DNA of 61,236 nucleotides from Litchfieldella qijiaojingensis (GTDB lineage Bacteria; Pseudomonadota; Gammaproteobacteria; Pseudomonadales; Halomonadaceae). The stretch's first letter is position 1; the number at the start of each line of letters is the position of its first letter. A program made the translations under genes and the position numbers. Shown in pieces: positions 16,564 to 25,008 of this stretch. The notes under the pieces are model-generated. The model saw nothing but the letters and a program-made list of their open reading frames with translations. It ran no database searches and was not told the origin of the DNA. Location of the stretch: positions 1-61,236 of the forward strand of contig NZ_BMXS01000026.1 of the NCBI RefSeq assembly GCF_014651875.1, written 5' to 3'.

Positions 16564-17883
16564 ATGCAACGACTGCTGGCGGCCTTCTATGGCGATGATT
16601 TCACCGGCTCGACGGAAAACCTGGCGCAGTTCAGTCGCCACGGGCTACGTGGACGGCTGTTCTTTTCCAGCGCCAACCGCGAAGCGATCATGAACATGGC
16701 GCCAGGGTTGGACGTGATCGGGTTGGCGGGGACGGCCCGTGGGCTTGCACCCGCAGCAATGACCGAGGAGGTCGAGCCGGCCCTGGCGGTACTCGAAGCG
16801 CTGGATCCGTTAGTCAAGCAATACAAGGTGTGCTCGACCTTCGACTCGTCGCCGACGGTGGGCAGTATCGGCCATGTCATGGAATTGGCCAGACGCCACT
16901 GGTCGGGGTGTGCCTTGCCGGTCTTGCCCGCCACACCCGCTTTCGGTCGTTACACGGCGTTTTCCCACCTGTTCACGCGCTATCAAGGCGAGATCTGTCG
17001 GTTGGATCAGAACCCGGCCATGGCCCATCACCCTTCGACGCCGATGACGGAGGCCGACTTGAGACGGCATCTGGCCAATCAGACGGCCATATCGCCTGCG
17101 GCGGTGACGTTGCTCGACTATCGCACTGAGGATGGCGGTTGGCAGCAACTGGAATCCGCCGCGGAGGAGGAACGTTTCGTCGTCCTCGATGCAACTGACC
17201 AGGACGAACTGCAACATGCCGCCGGCTTGATTGTGAAGCTCGCCAAGCAACGTTCCACGCTGGCAGTGGCCGCGCAGGGTCTGGCCGATGCCTTGGGGCG
17301 GCTTTGGTCGCGGGATATGGACGAGCGGGAGCCGTTACCGACCAGCTACCCGGGGGTGGAGCGGTTGTTGGTGCTGTCCGGCAGTTGTTCACCCCAGACA
17401 CGTGGCCAGCTCGCCCATTTCGAAGCCGAGGGAGGCAAGATCGTGGCGGTCTCACCCGAGCAGGCGTTGCGCGACCCGGAGGGTCTGGCCAGCCAGCTTG
17501 CCAGCCAAGTGGCGGAGGTATTCGAAGAGGGGCTCGATGTCGCGGTGGCGACCACTCGGGGGGATGCCGACGTAATCGCTGGCCTGTCTTCCGAACGCCT
17601 GGCGCAAGCCGTGGGGCAGGTATATGCGTGTCTGGCGCGGGAGCTCAGGGAGCGCAAAGCCATTCAACGAATCGTGTTCGCCGGTGGCGACACCTCGAGC
17701 CACGCCATGCGCCAGACCGGTGCCGATGCATTGGAGCTGGTGGCCTTCGACGAGGCCCAGGGCGGGCACTTGTGCCGGCTGGTGGCCATCGATTCGCCGA
17801 TCGACGGGCTGGAAGTGGTGCTCAAGGGCGGCCAGATCGGTGGCGAGGATCTGTTTTCGCGGGTGAAGCGCGGCACCCAGTAG
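16564..17883 (+). CDS. DUF1537 four-carbon/branched acid-sugar kinase
   Basis: This 439-residue two-domain kinase has the N-terminal acid-sugar-binding motif GDDFTGSTE (residues 10-18), CSTFDSSP and PATPAFGRYT. The C-terminal ATP-binding part has LSGSCSPQTR, FAGGDTSSHAM and the closing KGGQIGGEDLF. Characterised relatives phosphorylate D-threonate, L-threonate, D-erythronate or 3-oxo-isoapionate (OtnK, DtnK, LtnK, OiaK). The neighbouring RuBisCO-like protein favours an OiaK-like role, but the substrate cannot be settled from sequence. It lies just downstream of the LacI regulator and ends before a REP cluster. Confidence 0.92.
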   Translation: MQRLLAAFYGDDFTGSTENLAQFSRHGLRGRLFFSSANREAIMNMAPGLDVIGLAGTARGLAPAAMTEEVEPALAVLEALDPLVKQYKVCSTFDSSPTVGSIGHVMELARRHWSGCALPVLPATPAFGRYTAFSHLFTRYQGEICRLDQNPAMAHHPSTPMTEADLRRHLANQTAISPAAVTLLDYRTEDGGWQQLESAAEEERFVVLDATDQDELQHAAGLIVKLAKQRSTLAVAAQGLADALGRLWSRDMDEREPLPTSYPGVERLLVLSGSCSPQTRGQLAHFEAEGGKIVAVSPEQALRDPEGLASQLASQVAEVFEEGLDVAVATTRGDADVIAGLSSERLAQAVGQVYACLARELRERKAIQRIVFAGGDTSSHAMRQTGADALELVAFDEAQGGHLCRLVAIDSPIDGLEVVLKGGQIGGEDLFSRVKRGTQ

Positions 17884-17902
17884 CCTCGCTCGCCAATGGG
17901 CG

Positions 17903-18230
17903 ATTGTGGGAGCGAAGCTTTGCTTCGCGATGGATGCGGCACTGCTCGAGGATGCCGGCCTGGCGGCCGGATCGCGCAGAGAATCTGCGCTCCCACGAAG
18001 GAGGCACAGCCTTATGGGGTGGTGGGAGCGCAATTCATTGCGCGATGCATCTGGCAGAGGCGCTGAGGAGGCCAGCCTGGCGGCCGGATCGCGCAGCAAG
18101 CTGCGCTCCCACGAGGGAGGCACAGCCTTATGGGGTGGTGGGAGCGCAATTCATTGCGCGATGCATTTGGCGGGGGCGCTGAGGGCCGGCCTGGCGGCCG
18201 GATCGCCGCCACGGCGGCTCCTACATCAGG
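17903..18230. repeat. REP/BIME cluster downstream of the kinase
   Basis: Three BIMEs occupy about 17903-17999, 18021-18116 and 18137-18230. They join forward REPs (GTGGGAGCG...) to inverted ones through GGCCGG boxes. The last switches to a different arm (ATCGCCGCCACGGCGGCTCCTACA), so two REP families meet here. Confidence 0.85.
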
Positions 18231-18279
18231 TTTCGTGCCTATAGCCACCCAGCTCAATGGACGAATGAAAGCCAATGCG

Positions 18280-18680
18280 GGAGTGACCGTGATCGCGATG
18301 GGAGATGCCACCCACGCCAGCCCCGTGGCACAAACGCCAGGGTAGGAGCGACCGTGGTCGCGATGGGAGATGCCACCCACGCCAGCCCCGTGGCACAAAC
18401 GCCAGGGTAGGAGCGACCGTGGTCGCGATGGGAGATGCCGCCCACGCCAGCCCCGTGGCACAAACGCCAGGGTAGGAGCGACCGTGGTCGCGATCCGGCC
18501 GTCAGGCCGGCTGAGTGTCCAACGGCACCACCGCATATGGCTACCGGGCAGGGCCCGTTGGCCAATCCCACCCCATCGCGACCACGGTCTCTCCTACTTT
18601 AGCTTGTCGGCATAAGGACAAGACAGGGCCTCGTCTGAGCCCCTGCCAATGCCATCGCGAGCTCGCGCGTTCCTACGCCA
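18280..18680. repeat. 65-bp tandem repeat built on a second REP family, plus scattered REPs
   Basis: A 65-bp unit repeats about three times (starts at 18301, 18366 and 18431) with only one or two differences. Each unit holds a palindromic REP of the GTAGGAGCGACC...GGTCGCGATG type. Single REPs of related types follow at about 18565-18600 and 18651-18679. No gene is visible in 17884-18735. Open frames here only follow the repeat. Confidence 0.85.
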
Positions 18681-18735
18681 GGCGCCTTGAGCGTAATCCT
18701 TTGTGACGACCGTCGTTTCCTGGCGCGTTGATGAC

Positions 18736-18784
18736 TTGACAACTCGCCTCAGGGGTGCATATACCATCTATATGGATGGTGTAT
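18736..18784 (+). promoter_or_regulatory. Promoter with overlapping inverted-repeat operator of the CopG-type regulator
   Basis: A consensus -35 (TTGACA, 18736-18741) is followed 18 bases later by a -10-like TATACC (18760-18765). Overlapping the -10 is a near-perfect inverted repeat, ATATACCATC (18759-18768) and GATGGTGTAT (18775-18784), separated by 6 bases. This fits autorepression by the ribbon-helix-helix protein encoded just downstream. Confidence 0.65.
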
Positions 18785-18823
18785 GGATTCCATGCGGATG
18801 ATTTATTTGCCGGGGATAAGCTG

Positions 18824-19240
18824 ATGAGTGTGCATGAACTTCGACGAAAGGCAGGCGATACCACCGAGAAGATCACTATCAATCTGGCTGTGGTTGATCT
18901 GGGGCAGATCGATCTGCTGGTGCAAGAAGGTTTCTACTCCAACCGTACCGACCTGATTCGCACGGCGATCCGCAACCAGCTGGCGAAGCATGCAGAAGTG
19001 GTCAGGGAGACAGCGGCACGCAAGACCTTTGTCCTGGGGTTGCAACATTACAGCCGCAGTGATCTCGAGGCGGTACAGGCAGCCGGGGAGGTACTTCAGA
19101 TTCAGGTATTGGGGCTGGCCAGTATCGCCGATGATGTCTCCCCTGAGCTTGCCCTCGCCACCATCGATTCGGTCGTCGTGCTGGGTGCTTTGCATGCCAG
19201 TGCGGCGGTCAAGGCCGCCTTGGCGGATCGAATTCATTAA
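18824..19240 (+). CDS. CopG-family (ribbon-helix-helix) transcriptional regulator
   Basis: This 138-residue protein has an N-terminal ribbon-helix-helix (KITINLAVVDLGQIDLLV for the strand and first helix, FYSNRTDLIRTAIRNQL for the second). A C-terminal ~75-residue domain has no motif I recognise. I start at the ATG at 18824, preceded by GGGGA, rather than the upstream in-frame ATG at 18755, which lies inside the promoter and operator. It is followed 27 bp later by the depolymerase-like gene, so the two probably form one transcript, autoregulated through the inverted repeat at 18759-18784. Confidence 0.85.
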   Translation: MSVHELRRKAGDTTEKITINLAVVDLGQIDLLVQEGFYSNRTDLIRTAIRNQLAKHAEVVRETAARKTFVLGLQHYSRSDLEAVQAAGEVLQIQVLGLASIADDVSPELALATIDSVVVLGALHASAAVKAALADRIH

Positions 19241-19267
19241 TGGGCTACAACGCCAAGGAAGCTTCCG

Positions 19268-20629
19268 ATGATGAACACAACGATGATGGCGGGATTACAA
19301 GAAGCGACGCGGTTGACCCGCGCGGGTCAGTTGCATGAGGCAACCGCGCTGATACAGCGCACGCTGCGAGGCGTGCCGAGCCAGGATGTCGCGGCTCAGC
19401 CCACTTCCGACGCTTCAGCTCCGGGAGAGACACTAGAAGGGAGCTACTGCGTGATTGACGACGAGCCCGCTTCGGCAGCAAAGTCAGCCGCCGGTGAGTC
19501 GCCATGGCGTGCATCACCTGCACCCGAGGCGAAGCGCGAGGATACGCAGACCCGCCCGGAAGGCCCTCAGCCGAATCCTGCGCGCACCCCGGCGGCACCG
19601 CGACCATTCGCCGCCGGTCTGCATGACGTATGGCGCGAAACGTTGCATCGCTTCCGAGAACCCGAGGAGGCCGGGTCACAGCCGCTCTCGGACCGGGTCC
19701 CTGACAGCGTGCCCGACGCTGGAAAATTTACTACCGGGACTTTCACTAACCATGCCGGCACGCGCGACTACAAGCTATATATCCCCAGCGGCTATCATGG
19801 CCAGTCGCTGCCGCTTATCGTCATGCTTCACGGATGCACCCAGGATCCCGATGATTTTGCCGCTGGCACTGGCATGAATAAGCTCGCCGAAGAACAACTG
19901 TGCTTCGTGCTCTATCCCGCCCAATCCACTGCCGCCAACCACGCTAAGTGCTGGAACTGGTTCATGGAGGCTGACCAGCAGCGTGAACGAGGTGAACCGG
20001 CCATCATTGCTGGCCTGACCCGCCAGGTCCTCGACGAGCATCGCCTGGACGAGCGGCGAGTCTATGTGGCGGGTTTATCGGCCGGCGGTGCCATGGCAAT
20101 GACGCTGGCAATGACCTACCCGGATCTTTATGCGGCGGTGGGCATCCACTCGGGGCTTCCCCACGCGGCCACGCACGACCTTCCCTCCGCACTCGCGGCG
20201 ATGCAGGGCGGCACCGGCCCCTTGGCGAGCCACAAAAAAACGGGGGCTGTCGGTAGGCCGGCCAGCACGGCCGGCGTTCCCGCAGTGATATTTCACGGCG
20301 ACCGCGACGCCACGGTGCATCCGTGCAATGGCGACCAGGTGGTCGCTCAATGTGTGTCGTCCCCTGCCATAGGGGAGGCGTCGAACGAGGGTAGAGGTGC
20401 GCGCGTGGAACGCGGCCGGGTGCCCAACGGCCATGCCTATACGCGCACCACCCATCATGACGCGAGTGGTCAGCCCACGGTGGAGCAATGGCTGATCCAC
20501 GGCGCCGGTCATGCCTGGTCGGGTGGAGATCCACGCGGTTCGTATACCGATCCTAAAGGGCCGGATGCCGCCAAGGAGATGCTGCGCTTTTTCTTCGCCC
20601 ACCCGAAAATTGCGGAGTCAGCAGACTGA
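19268..20629 (+). CDS. PHB-depolymerase-family esterase (alpha/beta hydrolase)
   Basis: This 453-residue product has three parts: a helical N-terminal lead-in (MAGLQEATRLTRAGQLHEATALIQRTL), a low-complexity Pro/Ala/Glu-rich linker to about residue 150, and an alpha/beta-hydrolase domain. The hydrolase has an oxyanion segment MLHGCTQDPDDFAAG, the nucleophile elbow GLSAGGAMA, an acid region FHGDRDATVHPCN and the catalytic histidine in GAGHAWSGG. It matches the LpqC/PHB depolymerase type-1 family. Despite the name, many members lack proven depolymerase activity. No Sec signal peptide is visible, so intracellular action is possible. It is cotranscribed with the CopG regulator. Confidence 0.9.
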   Translation: MMNTTMMAGLQEATRLTRAGQLHEATALIQRTLRGVPSQDVAAQPTSDASAPGETLEGSYCVIDDEPASAAKSAAGESPWRASPAPEAKREDTQTRPEGPQPNPARTPAAPRPFAAGLHDVWRETLHRFREPEEAGSQPLSDRVPDSVPDAGKFTTGTFTNHAGTRDYKLYIPSGYHGQSLPLIVMLHGCTQDPDDFAAGTGMNKLAEEQLCFVLYPAQSTAANHAKCWNWFMEADQQRERGEPAIIAGLTRQVLDEHRLDERRVYVAGLSAGGAMAMTLAMTYPDLYAAVGIHSGLPHAATHDLPSALAAMQGGTGPLASHKKTGAVGRPASTAGVPAVIFHGDRDATVHPCNGDQVVAQCVSSPAIGEASNEGRGARVERGRVPNGHAYTRTTHHDASGQPTVEQWLIHGAGHAWSGGDPRGSYTDPKGPDAAKEMLRFFFAHPKIAESAD

Positions 20630-20661
20630 AATTGTAGGGTCCTGGATATCAGCGAATTGGG

Positions 20662-22062
20662 TCATTGGTGGTATGCCCCGTTTAGTACCTTGTGTCTATT
20701 GAGCAAGTGTTTGGGATCGAGCGCCTGCTTGAGGGTGCGCATCAGAGCGATCTCCTGGGGCGAGCGCGACAGGCCCAGGTAGTCACGTTTTTCCAGGCCG
20801 ATGCCATGCTCGGCGGAGATCGAGCCGCCCAGCACGGCCAGTGGGGCATAGACCAGCCGTTCGATCGCTTGGCGGGTTTCGGTATCGTCGCGGCCGACAG
20901 TGATCGAGACATGCAGGTTGCCATCGCCCAGGTGGCCGAAGACCACCATGCGCCCGGTATCCGGCCAGCGAGCGGCAAGGCTGGCTTCCAGATCTTCCAC
21001 GTAGCGCGCCATGCGCTCGATCGGCAAGCTGATATCGAAGGTGAACAGGGGAGAGAACTCGGCGAGCAAGCCTTCGATATCCTCGCGAATGGCCCAGATT
21101 GCACGACGCTGGCCTTCCGATTGGGTGACGACCGCATCGCTGACCAGCGATTGCTCGAAAGCACTTTCCAGGGTGCTGTTGAAAAGCTTGGCATCTTGCT
21201 CTTCGTCGATGCCCTGGGCTTCGGCGATCACGTAGTAGGGATATTCGGCGGGCAGTGGGGGCGTGTGCCGGCCGCTGTCCACGGTGAGCAGCCGGTAATG
21301 GTTCTGCCAAATTGCCTCGAAGGCGCTAAGGTTGCCCCCCAGTTTCTGGCGCATGAGGGCCAGGAGGTGGCTGAGTGCCTCGAAGGAGGGGACGGCGATC
21401 AGCGCGGTCTCTTCGCTGGTCATGCGTGGCTGCAAGCGAAGCACTGCGCGGGTGACGATGCCCAGTGTGCCTTCGCTGCCGATGAACAGGTGCTTGAGGT
21501 CGTAGCCGGCATTGTTCTTGAGCATGCGGTTGAGCGAGCTGATCACGGTGCCGTCGGCGAGCACGGCTTCAAGGCCGAGCACTTGCTGGCGCATCATGCC
21601 GTAGCGAATGACGCGGATGCCTCCTGCGTTGGTGGCGATGGTGCCGCCAATGGTGCAGGAGCCACGAGCGCCAAGGTCCAGCGGGAATTGCCACCCTTGT
21701 GCTTCGGCAGCTTCCTGCGCTTTCTGCAGCGGCACGCCTGCCTGTACCGTCATGGTGCCGGCGAGGGTGTCGAGTTCTTCGATGGCGGTCATGCGTTCCA
21801 AGGAAATGACCAGTTCGTCGGGTGCCGCCCGCCCGCCGTGCACCAGGCCGGTCAAGCCGCCATGGGTGACGACCGGCTGGTTGGCGGCGTGGCACAGCGC
21901 CATGACCGCGGCAAGCTGGTCGGTATCGGCCGGACGCACGATGGCGGCGGCTTGACAGCTTTCGCCCCTGAGCCAGTCGACGTTGCGTTGGGTGACGTCG
22001 TCACCGGTGAGAATGCCTTGGGTGCCGACCACTTTCTGGATGTCATTGAGCAGTGATTGCAT
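20662..22062 (-). CDS. FAD-binding 2-hydroxyacid oxidase/dehydrogenase (GlcD / D-lactate dehydrogenase type)
   Basis: This 466-residue flavoprotein oxidises a D-2-hydroxy acid and passes electrons to a quinone or cytochrome. The FAD (PCMH) domain carries VTHGGLTGLVHGG, DLGARGSCTIGGTIATNAGG and IGSEGTLGIVTRA. The C-terminal domain has the substrate and metal-site motifs GHLGDGNLHVS and EHGIGLEKRDYL. It resembles D-lactate, D-2-hydroxyglutarate and glycolate oxidase subunits. The substrate cannot be fixed from sequence. It lies on the same strand as the ABC importer operon upstream, from which a REP array separates it. It is convergent with the depolymerase-like gene. Confidence 0.9.
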   Translation of the reverse strand: MQSLLNDIQKVVGTQGILTGDDVTQRNVDWLRGESCQAAAIVRPADTDQLAAVMALCHAANQPVVTHGGLTGLVHGGRAAPDELVISLERMTAIEELDTLAGTMTVQAGVPLQKAQEAAEAQGWQFPLDLGARGSCTIGGTIATNAGGIRVIRYGMMRQQVLGLEAVLADGTVISSLNRMLKNNAGYDLKHLFIGSEGTLGIVTRAVLRLQPRMTSEETALIAVPSFEALSHLLALMRQKLGGNLSAFEAIWQNHYRLLTVDSGRHTPPLPAEYPYYVIAEAQGIDEEQDAKLFNSTLESAFEQSLVSDAVVTQSEGQRRAIWAIREDIEGLLAEFSPLFTFDISLPIERMARYVEDLEASLAARWPDTGRMVVFGHLGDGNLHVSITVGRDDTETRQAIERLVYAPLAVLGGSISAEHGIGLEKRDYLGLSRSPQEIALMRTLKQALDPKHLLNRHKVLNGAYHQ

Positions 22063-22100
22063 GCGTATTCCTTAGCCAAGTTTCTAAGCGATGGCTACAA

Positions 22101-22504
22101 ATCGCGCAGAAAATCTGCGCTCCCACCAGGTAGCGAGCAGCCTTGCCCGGGGTGGTGGGAGCGCAGCTCCGCTGCGCGATGGAGTTGGGGACCGTGTCCA
22201 AGAAGGATTGCCGGCCTGTCGGCCGGATCGCGCAGAAAATCTGCGCTCCCACCAGGCGGCGAGCAGCCTTGCTTGGGGTGGTGGGAGCGCAGCTCCGCTG
22301 CGCGATGGGGTTGGGGACATTGTCCAAGGAGGATTACCGGCCTGTCGGCCGGATTGCGCAGAAAATCTGCGCTCCCACCAGGTAGCGAGCAGCCTTGCCC
22401 GGGGTGGTGGGAGCGCAGCTCCGCTGCGCGATGTAGTTGGGGACCGTGTCCAAGAAGGATTGCCGGCCTGTCGGCCGGATCGCGCAGAAAATCTGCGCTC
22501 CCAC
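22101..22504. repeat. REP/BIME array with exact 126-bp period
   Basis: The inverted REP (ATCGCGCAGA...TCTGCGCTCCCACC) starts at 22101, 22227, 22353 and 22479, an exact 126-bp spacing with few substitutions. A forward REP (GTGGGAGCGCAGCTCCGCTGCGCGATG) and a GGCCGG-type palindrome lie in each unit. It fills the gap between the FAD oxidase start and the ABC ATPase stop. Frames of 145-230 codons over it are artefacts. Confidence 0.88.
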
Positions 22505-22536
22505 CAGGTATCGAGGGGGCTTCCATGAGCCATTCG

Positions 22537-24153
22537 TCATGCCATCGCCGGTTCATGGGCGCGGCCAGGAATGGCATCCAACAATTGTCGGGTATAGACC
22601 TCGCGAGGTGACAGGAACACTTCCTCGGCAGTGCCTTGCTCGACGATGCGGCCGTGCTGCATGACGATGATGCGGTCGCAGATCTGGGCGGCCACCCGTA
22701 GATCGTGGGTAATGAACAGCAATGATAGGGAAAGTTTTTGTTTGAGATCCTCGAGCAACTCGAGAATTTGCGCCTGGATCGACACATCCAGCGCCGAAAC
22801 GGCTTCGTCGGCGACGATCAATTCGGGATTCAGTGCGAGCGCCCGGGCGATACCGATGCGCTGGCGCTGCCCGCCCGAGAATTCGTGGGGAAAGCGTTCG
22901 GCCGTCTTGGCACCCAGCCCGACCAGCTCGAGCAAGTCTTCGGCTTGCTTGAGTGCCTGCTCGCGAGGCACGCTGTTGGCCATGGGGCCTTGGGCGATGG
23001 CCATGCCCACGCGGGTGCGCGGGTTGAGTGAGGCGTAAGGGTCCTGGAATACCATCTGCACGCGCTTTCGCTCGCGACGTAGGGCGTCGCCCTTGAGCAC
23101 GGTGAAATCGATACCGTCGAGGCGTAATTCGCCACTATCGGGACGTTCGAGGCGCACCACGCAGCGTCCCAGGGTCGACTTGCCGGAGCCGGACTCACCG
23201 ACGATGCCCACGGTCTCGCCGCGGTCGAGGGTGAAGGAGACGTCGTGAAGTGCCACTACCTCGCGGGCCGGTTTGAATAGCCCCCCACGTGAGCGGAAGA
23301 CCTTGTGCAACTGCCTTACCTCGAGCAGCGGGGCAGGTTCGCGCTCGGCGCGCGTCGGTGGCACGGCATTGCTGGGAATGGCGTTGATCAGGGCGCGGGT
23401 GTAGGCGTGTTTCGGAGTATCGAGCACGTCATTGGCCGAGCCAAGCTCGACTACCTGGCCTTCGCGCATCACGCAGACTCGGTTGGCGATCTCGGCGACC
23501 ACGCCGAAGTCGTGGGTGATGAACATCACCGCCATATGATGGCGTTGCTGAAGGTCGCGGATCAGCTCGAGGATTTGTGCCTGGGTGGTGACGTCCAGCG
23601 CGGTGGTAGGTTCATCGGCGATCAGCAGTTCGGGCTCCAGGGCCAGGGCCATGGCGATCATCACCCGCTGGCGCTGGCCGCCGGAGAGCTCAAAGGGATA
23701 GGCGCGAATGGCTTTTTCCGGCTGGGGAATGCCGACTTCTTCGAGCAAGGCCAGGGCCTTGGCTTGCCGCTCCTTGGGCGTGAGCACGCCATGGGCTTCG
23801 AAGACCTCGGCGATCTGGTCGCCGGCGCGCATCAGCGGATTGAGCGCGGTCATCGGCTCCTGGAAGATCATGCCGATGCGCCGTCCGCGCAGATGGCGGT
23901 GCCTGTCCTCGCTGAAGGTGAGCAGGTCCTGGCCGTCGAACAGGATCTCGCCGCCGGTGGCGCGCACGCCCTTGGGCAAGAGTCCCATGACAGCGTTGGC
24001 GGCCATCGACTTGCCCGAGCCGGACTCACCCACCACACACATGACTTCGCCCCGGGCCACGTCATAGGTGACGTTCTCCACCGCGTAGTGGCGGTCGGCG
24101 CCCCTGGGCAGCGCCAGGCTGAGGTCGCGGATACTCAGGATGGTGTCGCTCAT
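22537..24153 (-). CDS. Peptide-type ABC importer, fused double ATPase (DppD-DppF / GsiA-like)
   Basis: This 538-residue cytoplasmic protein fuses two ATPase modules. Module 1 has Walker [15 protein letters not shown], signature LSGGQRQRV and Walker [13 protein letters not shown]. Module 2 has [29 protein letters not shown] and [12 protein letters not shown]. Each module ends with the oligopeptide-transporter type C-terminal region ([23 protein letters not shown]). It powers the permease pair encoded immediately upstream (24172-25982). The operon order, binding protein then two permeases then ATPase, is the standard Dpp/Gsi layout. Confidence 0.93.
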   Translation of the reverse strand: MSDTILSIRDLSLALPRGADRHYAVENVTYDVARGEVMCVVGESGSGKSMAANAVMGLLPKGVRATGGEILFDGQDLLTFSEDRHRHLRGRRIGMIFQEPMTALNPLMRAGDQIAEVFEAHGVLTPKERQAKALALLEEVGIPQPEKAIRAYPFELSGGQRQRVMIAMALALEPELLIADEPTTALDVTTQAQILELIRDLQQRHHMAVMFITHDFGVVAEIANRVCVMREGQVVELGSANDVLDTPKHAYTRALINAIPSNAVPPTRAEREPAPLLEVRQLHKVFRSRGGLFKPAREVVALHDVSFTLDRGETVGIVGESGSGKSTLGRCVVRLERPDSGELRLDGIDFTVLKGDALRRERKRVQMVFQDPYASLNPRTRVGMAIAQGPMANSVPREQALKQAEDLLELVGLGAKTAERFPHEFSGGQRQRIGIARALALNPELIVADEAVSALDVSIQAQILELLEDLKQKLSLSLLFITHDLRVAAQICDRIIVMQHGRIVEQGTAEEVFLSPREVYTRQLLDAIPGRAHEPAMA

Positions 24154-24171
24154 GGTGTTCTCCTGTGAGAC

Positions 24172-25008
24172 CTACTGGCGTTGGCGGGCGAGCTTGGGAT
24201 TCAAGGCGTCGTCGAGGCCCTCGCCGACCAGGTTCAACGCCAGCACGGTGAGCAGGATAGCGATGCCGGGGAAGAAGCTTAGCCACCAGGCCTGGCGGAT
24301 CACGGTGCGTGCCGCGCCGATCATATAGCCCCAGGACATGACGTTGGGATCGCCCAGGCCGAGGAAGGATAGGGCGGATTCCAGCAGGATGGCGGTAGCC
24401 ACCATCAGCGAGGCGAGCACGATGATCGGCGACAGGGTGTTGGGCAGGATCTGGCGCAGGATGATGGTGCTATTGGTTTGGCCGACCAGCCGCGCGGCTT
24501 CCACGTATTCGCGATGTCGCAGCGACATGAACTCGGCGCGGACCAGACGCGCCACCGGTGGCCAGCTGACGATGGCGATGGCCAGCACGATGGAGGTCAC
24601 GCTGGGTTGCATGATCGCCACCAGCACGATGGCCAGGGCGAAGTTGGGGATGGTCTGGAAGAACTCGGTGAAGCGCATCAGGCCGTCGTCGATCAGGCCC
24701 CCGTAGTAGCCGGCGATAGCGCCCAGCGGTACGCCGATGATCAGCGCCACAGCGGTCGAAACCAGGCCAATCAGCAGCGATACCCAGGCACCGTGCATCA
24801 ACCCGGCGGCGACATCGCGACCCATGGTGTCGGTACCCAGCACGAAGCCGTCGACTTCCATCGGGGAGAGGAAAGGGCGCTGCACCATACGCCACGGCGA
24901 TTCGGGATAGAGCAGCGGCGCGAGGATGGCCATCAGGATGATCATGGTCAGAATGATCAAGCCAATCAGGGCACCGCGGTTCTGGGCGAAGCGGGCGAAG
25001 AAGCTCAT
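24172..25008 (-). CDS. ABC importer permease (DppC family)
   Basis: This 278-residue inner-membrane permease has the N-terminal OppC segment (LIGLIILTMIILMAILAPLLYP), GTDTMGRDVAAGLMHGAWVSL and the ATPase-contact EAA loop (YVEAARLVGQTNSTIILRQILPN). I start at the ATG at 25008 (MSFFARFAQNR). It overlaps the preceding permease stop as ATGA, and the longer frame upstream reads out-of-frame DppB sequence. Confidence 0.92.
   Translation of the reverse strand: MSFFARFAQNRGALIGLIILTMIILMAILAPLLYPESPWRMVQRPFLSPMEVDGFVLGTDTMGRDVAAGLMHGAWVSLLIGLVSTAVALIIGVPLGAIAGYYGGLIDDGLMRFTEFFQTIPNFALAIVLVAIMQPSVTSIVLAIAIVSWPPVARLVRAEFMSLRHREYVEAARLVGQTNSTIILRQILPNTLSPIIVLASLMVATAILLESALSFLGLGDPNVMSWGYMIGAARTVIRQAWWLSFFPGIAILLTVLALNLVGEGLDDALNPKLARQRQ

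Noticed and set aside
20692-22056. 454-codon plus-strand open frame
   Set aside because: It lies entirely opposite the FAD oxidase gene, whose motifs (GHLGDGNLH, EHGIG) are clear. The plus-strand translation has no family features and follows from GC-rich codon bias.
22101-22504. CRISPR array
   Set aside because: The 126-bp spacing is too long. Each unit contains paired inverted REPs, and the intervening sequences are the same rather than unique spacers. No cas genes are present.
22095-22787. 230-codon minus-strand frame running through the 126-bp repeat
   Set aside because: It repeats the translated REP palindromes and then reads the ABC ATPase gene in the wrong frame.
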